DNA of 15,123 bases from Rhodospirillaceae bacterium CCH5-H10 (GTDB taxonomy: Bacteria > Pseudomonadota > Alphaproteobacteria > Reyranellales > Reyranellaceae), in the NCBI GenBank assembly GCA_001557035.1, contig LSKJ01000001.1, positions 1 through 15,123 of the forward strand. Reading direction: 5' to 3'. The notes beneath the pieces are model-generated. The model saw nothing but the letters and a program-made list of their open reading frames with translations. It was not told the DNA's origin and made no database searches. Positions 13,347-15,123 of the stretch are shown here, one piece after another (position 1 is the first letter of the stretch; each line of letters starts with the position of its first letter). The position numbers and the translations under genes were made by a program.

Positions 13347-15032
13347 ATGACGTTCGACCTCAAGATTACCGGCGGCACCATCGTCGACGGCACCGGCAAG
13401 CCGGGCTTCGTCGGCGATATCGGCATCAAGGACGGCAAGGTGGTCGCCCTCGGCAAGGCCGACGGTGATGCGACACAGACCATCGACGCCAGGGGCAAGG
13501 TCGTCTCGCCAGGCTTCGTCGACGTGCACACGCACTACGACGCGCAGATCCTGTGGGACCGCATGCTCACCATCTCGCCGTGGCACGGCGTGACCACGAC
13601 GGTGATCGGCAATTGCGGCTTCGGCGTCGCCCCGACCCGGGAAATCCACCGCAAGATCATCATGCAGACCCTCGAAAAGGTCGAAGGCATGAGCCTCGAG
13701 GCGCTGGAAGCCGGCCTCGGCACGGCCTGGCCGTTCGAGACCTTCCCGCAGTACCTCGACACGCTGGAAAAGCAGGGCTCGGCGATCAACGTCGCCGCAT
13801 TGTTCGGCCACACGCCGCTGCGTCTCTACGTCATGGGCGAGGAGTCGACCGAGCGCGCCGCGACGCCCGACGAGATCGGCAAGATGAAGACGCTGGTCCG
13901 CGAGGCGATGGACGCCGGCGCCATCGGCTTCGGCACCTCGGTCTCGGTCAGCCACAGCGGCTACGGCGGCAAGCCGGTGCCCAGCCGCCAAGCCACCGTC
14001 GAGGAAATGGATTCGCTGGTTTCGGTGATGGGCGAACTGAAGCGCGGCCTCATGCAGATCACCATCGGCCGCGATTTCTCGACCCGCCACATGGCCGAGG
14101 TCAGCCGCAAGTACAACATCCCGGTCACCTGGACCGCCCTGCTCTCCCATCTCTACGGGCCGGGTGGCCATCGCAAGCAGCTCGACCTCGCTGCCGAGCA
14201 GCGCAAGTCGGGCGCCATGGTGATCCCGCAGGTGAGCTGCCGGCCGCTGAACTTCGAGGTCACTTTCGCCGAGCCGTTCATCTTCGACGTGATGCCGTTC
14301 ATGAACGAACTGGCCAAGGCCGATGCCAAGGAACCCGGCACCCGCCGCCGCGCCTATGCCGATCCGGCCTGGCGCGAGAAGCTGCGCAGCGAGGTCACGC
14401 CACTGTTCCGCAACTGGTGGGACCGCGTCGTCATCGCCTGGTCGCCGTCGCATCGCGAACTGGAGGAGATGCCGCTCACCGCGGCGGCCGCGAAGCTCGG
14501 CAAGGACCCGGTCGACCTCGCCCTCGACATCTCGCTGGCCGACGACCTGCTGACCCGCTTCCGCATGGCCGTCATGAACTTCGACGAGAAGGAAGTGGCC
14601 GAGCTGATCACCGATCCAAACACGATCATCGCGCTGTCGGACGCCGGCGCCCATGCCAGCCAGCTCTGCGACGCCTGCTACTCGACCCACCTGCTCGGCC
14701 ACTGGGTGCGCGAACGCAAGGTCCTCACGATCGAGGAGGCGGTGCACAACCTCACTCAACGTCCTGCCGAAATGTTCGGCATCACCGATCGCGGCGTGCT
14801 GGCCGAAGGCCGTCCCGCCGACGTCGTCGTCTTCGATCCGAAGACGGTGAACCCGGGCCCGCTGAAGCGTGTCCACGACATGCCGGCCGGCGCTGACCGC
14901 CTCGTGTCCGAGGCCAGCGGCATCGAGGCCGTCGTGGTGAACGGCAAGCTGATCCGCCGGAACAACAAGGATACGATCGCGGCCAACGACAAGCTGCCCG
15001 GTCGTCTGCTACGACATGGCCGCGCGGCCTAA
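13347..15032 (+). CDS. Amidohydrolase, N-acyl-D-amino-acid deacylase (D-aminoacylase) family
   Basis: This 561-residue metal-dependent amidohydrolase has the layout of D-aminoacylases and related N-acyl-D-amino-acid deacylases. A small beta-sandwich (1-55) leads into GFVDVHTHYDAQ (56-67) with metal-binding His61 and His63. Next comes GNCGFGVAP (88-96), whose Cys90 corresponds to the metal-bridging Cys of this branch, then GHTPLR (154-159). The catalytic Asp432 is in LSDAGAHASQLCD (430-442), and the C-terminal strands end with VVVNGKLIRR (529-538). It is cytoplasmic, with no signal peptide. ATG 13347 has GGAG 5 nt upstream. GTG 13341 would place the codon directly after that motif and is unlikely. 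At 561 residues it is longer than classical 480-residue D-aminoacylases, matching the larger uncharacterised branch. It probably hydrolyses an N-acyl-D-amino acid or similar amide. It is divergent from the tartrate/malate dehydrogenase, with 114 bp between starts. Confidence 0.9.
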   Translation: MTFDLKITGGTIVDGTGKPGFVGDIGIKDGKVVALGKADGDATQTIDARGKVVSPGFVDVHTHYDAQILWDRMLTISPWHGVTTTVIGNCGFGVAPTREIHRKIIMQTLEKVEGMSLEALEAGLGTAWPFETFPQYLDTLEKQGSAINVAALFGHTPLRLYVMGEESTERAATPDEIGKMKTLVREAMDAGAIGFGTSVSVSHSGYGGKPVPSRQATVEEMDSLVSVMGELKRGLMQITIGRDFSTRHMAEVSRKYNIPVTWTALLSHLYGPGGHRKQLDLAAEQRKSGAMVIPQVSCRPLNFEVTFAEPFIFDVMPFMNELAKADAKEPGTRRRAYADPAWREKLRSEVTPLFRNWWDRVVIAWSPSHRELEEMPLTAAAAKLGKDPVDLALDISLADDLLTRFRMAVMNFDEKEVAELITDPNTIIALSDAGAHASQLCDACYSTHLLGHWVRERKVLTIEEAVHNLTQRPAEMFGITDRGVLAEGRPADVVVFDPKTVNPGPLKRVHDMPAGADRLVSEASGIEAVVVNGKLIRRNNKDTIAANDKLPGRLLRHGRAA

Positions 15033-15036
15033 CCCC

Positions 15037-15070
15037 CTCCGCCCTTCGGGCACCTCCCCCGTCTGACGGG
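15037..15070. repeat. GC-rich intergenic hairpin sequence, possible dispersed repeat
   Basis: Just after the amidohydrolase stop, a C-rich stretch contains two small hairpins: GCCC-TTC-GGGC (15041-15051) and CCCG-TCTGA-CGGG (15058-15070), joined by ACCTCCC. The pattern of CCCTCCG, a TTCG-type hairpin, then ACCTCCCCC resembles palindromic intergenic repeats common in GC-rich alphaproteobacteria. Only one, apparently degenerate, copy is visible. It may double as a weak terminator, but there is no T-run. The remaining bases to the window end show nothing recognisable. Confidence 0.35.
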
Positions 15071-15123
15071 CTATCGGATTCACACATCTCAAAAAATGAC
15101 TCTGTATCAATGACTTAGCGGCG

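Noticed and set aside
13236..14876. Long minus-strand extension upstream of the tartrate dehydrogenase start
   Set aside because: It is antisense to the amidohydrolase. The dehydrogenase family begins at MAKHKIALIPGDG with a good ribosome-binding site, so a 903-residue fusion is an artefact.

Overview
The base composition is uniformly GC-rich, with strong C/G bias at third codon positions. The gene content includes a Bug/TctC binding protein, TauD-type dioxygenase, arylsulfatase, tartrate dehydrogenase, an N-acyl-D-amino-acid deacylase-like amidohydrolase, and NirBD under a NasT-type leader. Together these point to a free-living, metabolically versatile soil or water alphaproteobacterium of the Bradyrhizobium/Reyranella kind. 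That placement is inferred from gene content only. The window is chromosomal in character: I see no IS element, phage gene, tRNA, rRNA or CRISPR. Genes are densely packed and no gene-free stretch exceeds 300 bases. The longest gap, 11279-11555, is filled by a regulatory leader.

Left part (1-2923): an acyl-CoA dehydrogenase (running off the left edge) is translationally coupled to an acyl carrier protein on the minus strand. They face, across a 119-bp divergent promoter region with an 8-4-8 inverted repeat, a tandem alpha/beta-hydrolase. The first hydrolase domain has Arg and the second Cys at the nucleophile position. This looks like the edge of an ACP-dependent acyl-modification cluster related to those found with exopolysaccharide/exosortase loci.

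Middle-left (2944-7370): a minus-strand group of small membrane protein, arylsulfatase and TauD/TfdA dioxygenase probably serves sulfur scavenging. It diverges from a Tat-exported PhoD-like phosphoesterase, which is followed by a small secreted Pro/Gly-rich protein.

Middle (7338-12155): an orphan tripartite-tricarboxylate (Bug/TctC) binding protein with its own intrinsic terminator, then the assimilatory nitrite reductase pair nirB-nirD. Upstream of nirB lies a complete control region: a sigma-54 -24/-12 promoter (GG-N10-GC), two consecutive stem-loops whose six-base loops both have A at position 1 and G at position 4 (the ANTAR-binding RNA signature), and an intrinsic terminator ending just before nirB. 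A DUF4202 protein is transcribed divergently.

Right (12165-15123): a tartrate/D-malate dehydrogenase, convergent with DUF4202 through a hairpin that spans both stop codons, and a divergent amidohydrolase of the D-aminoacylase family. The window ends in a short GC-rich hairpin-containing intergenic piece.

The clearest finding is the nirB leader. The least understood, and possibly new, system is the ACP/acyl-CoA dehydrogenase/tandem hydrolase locus at the left edge.
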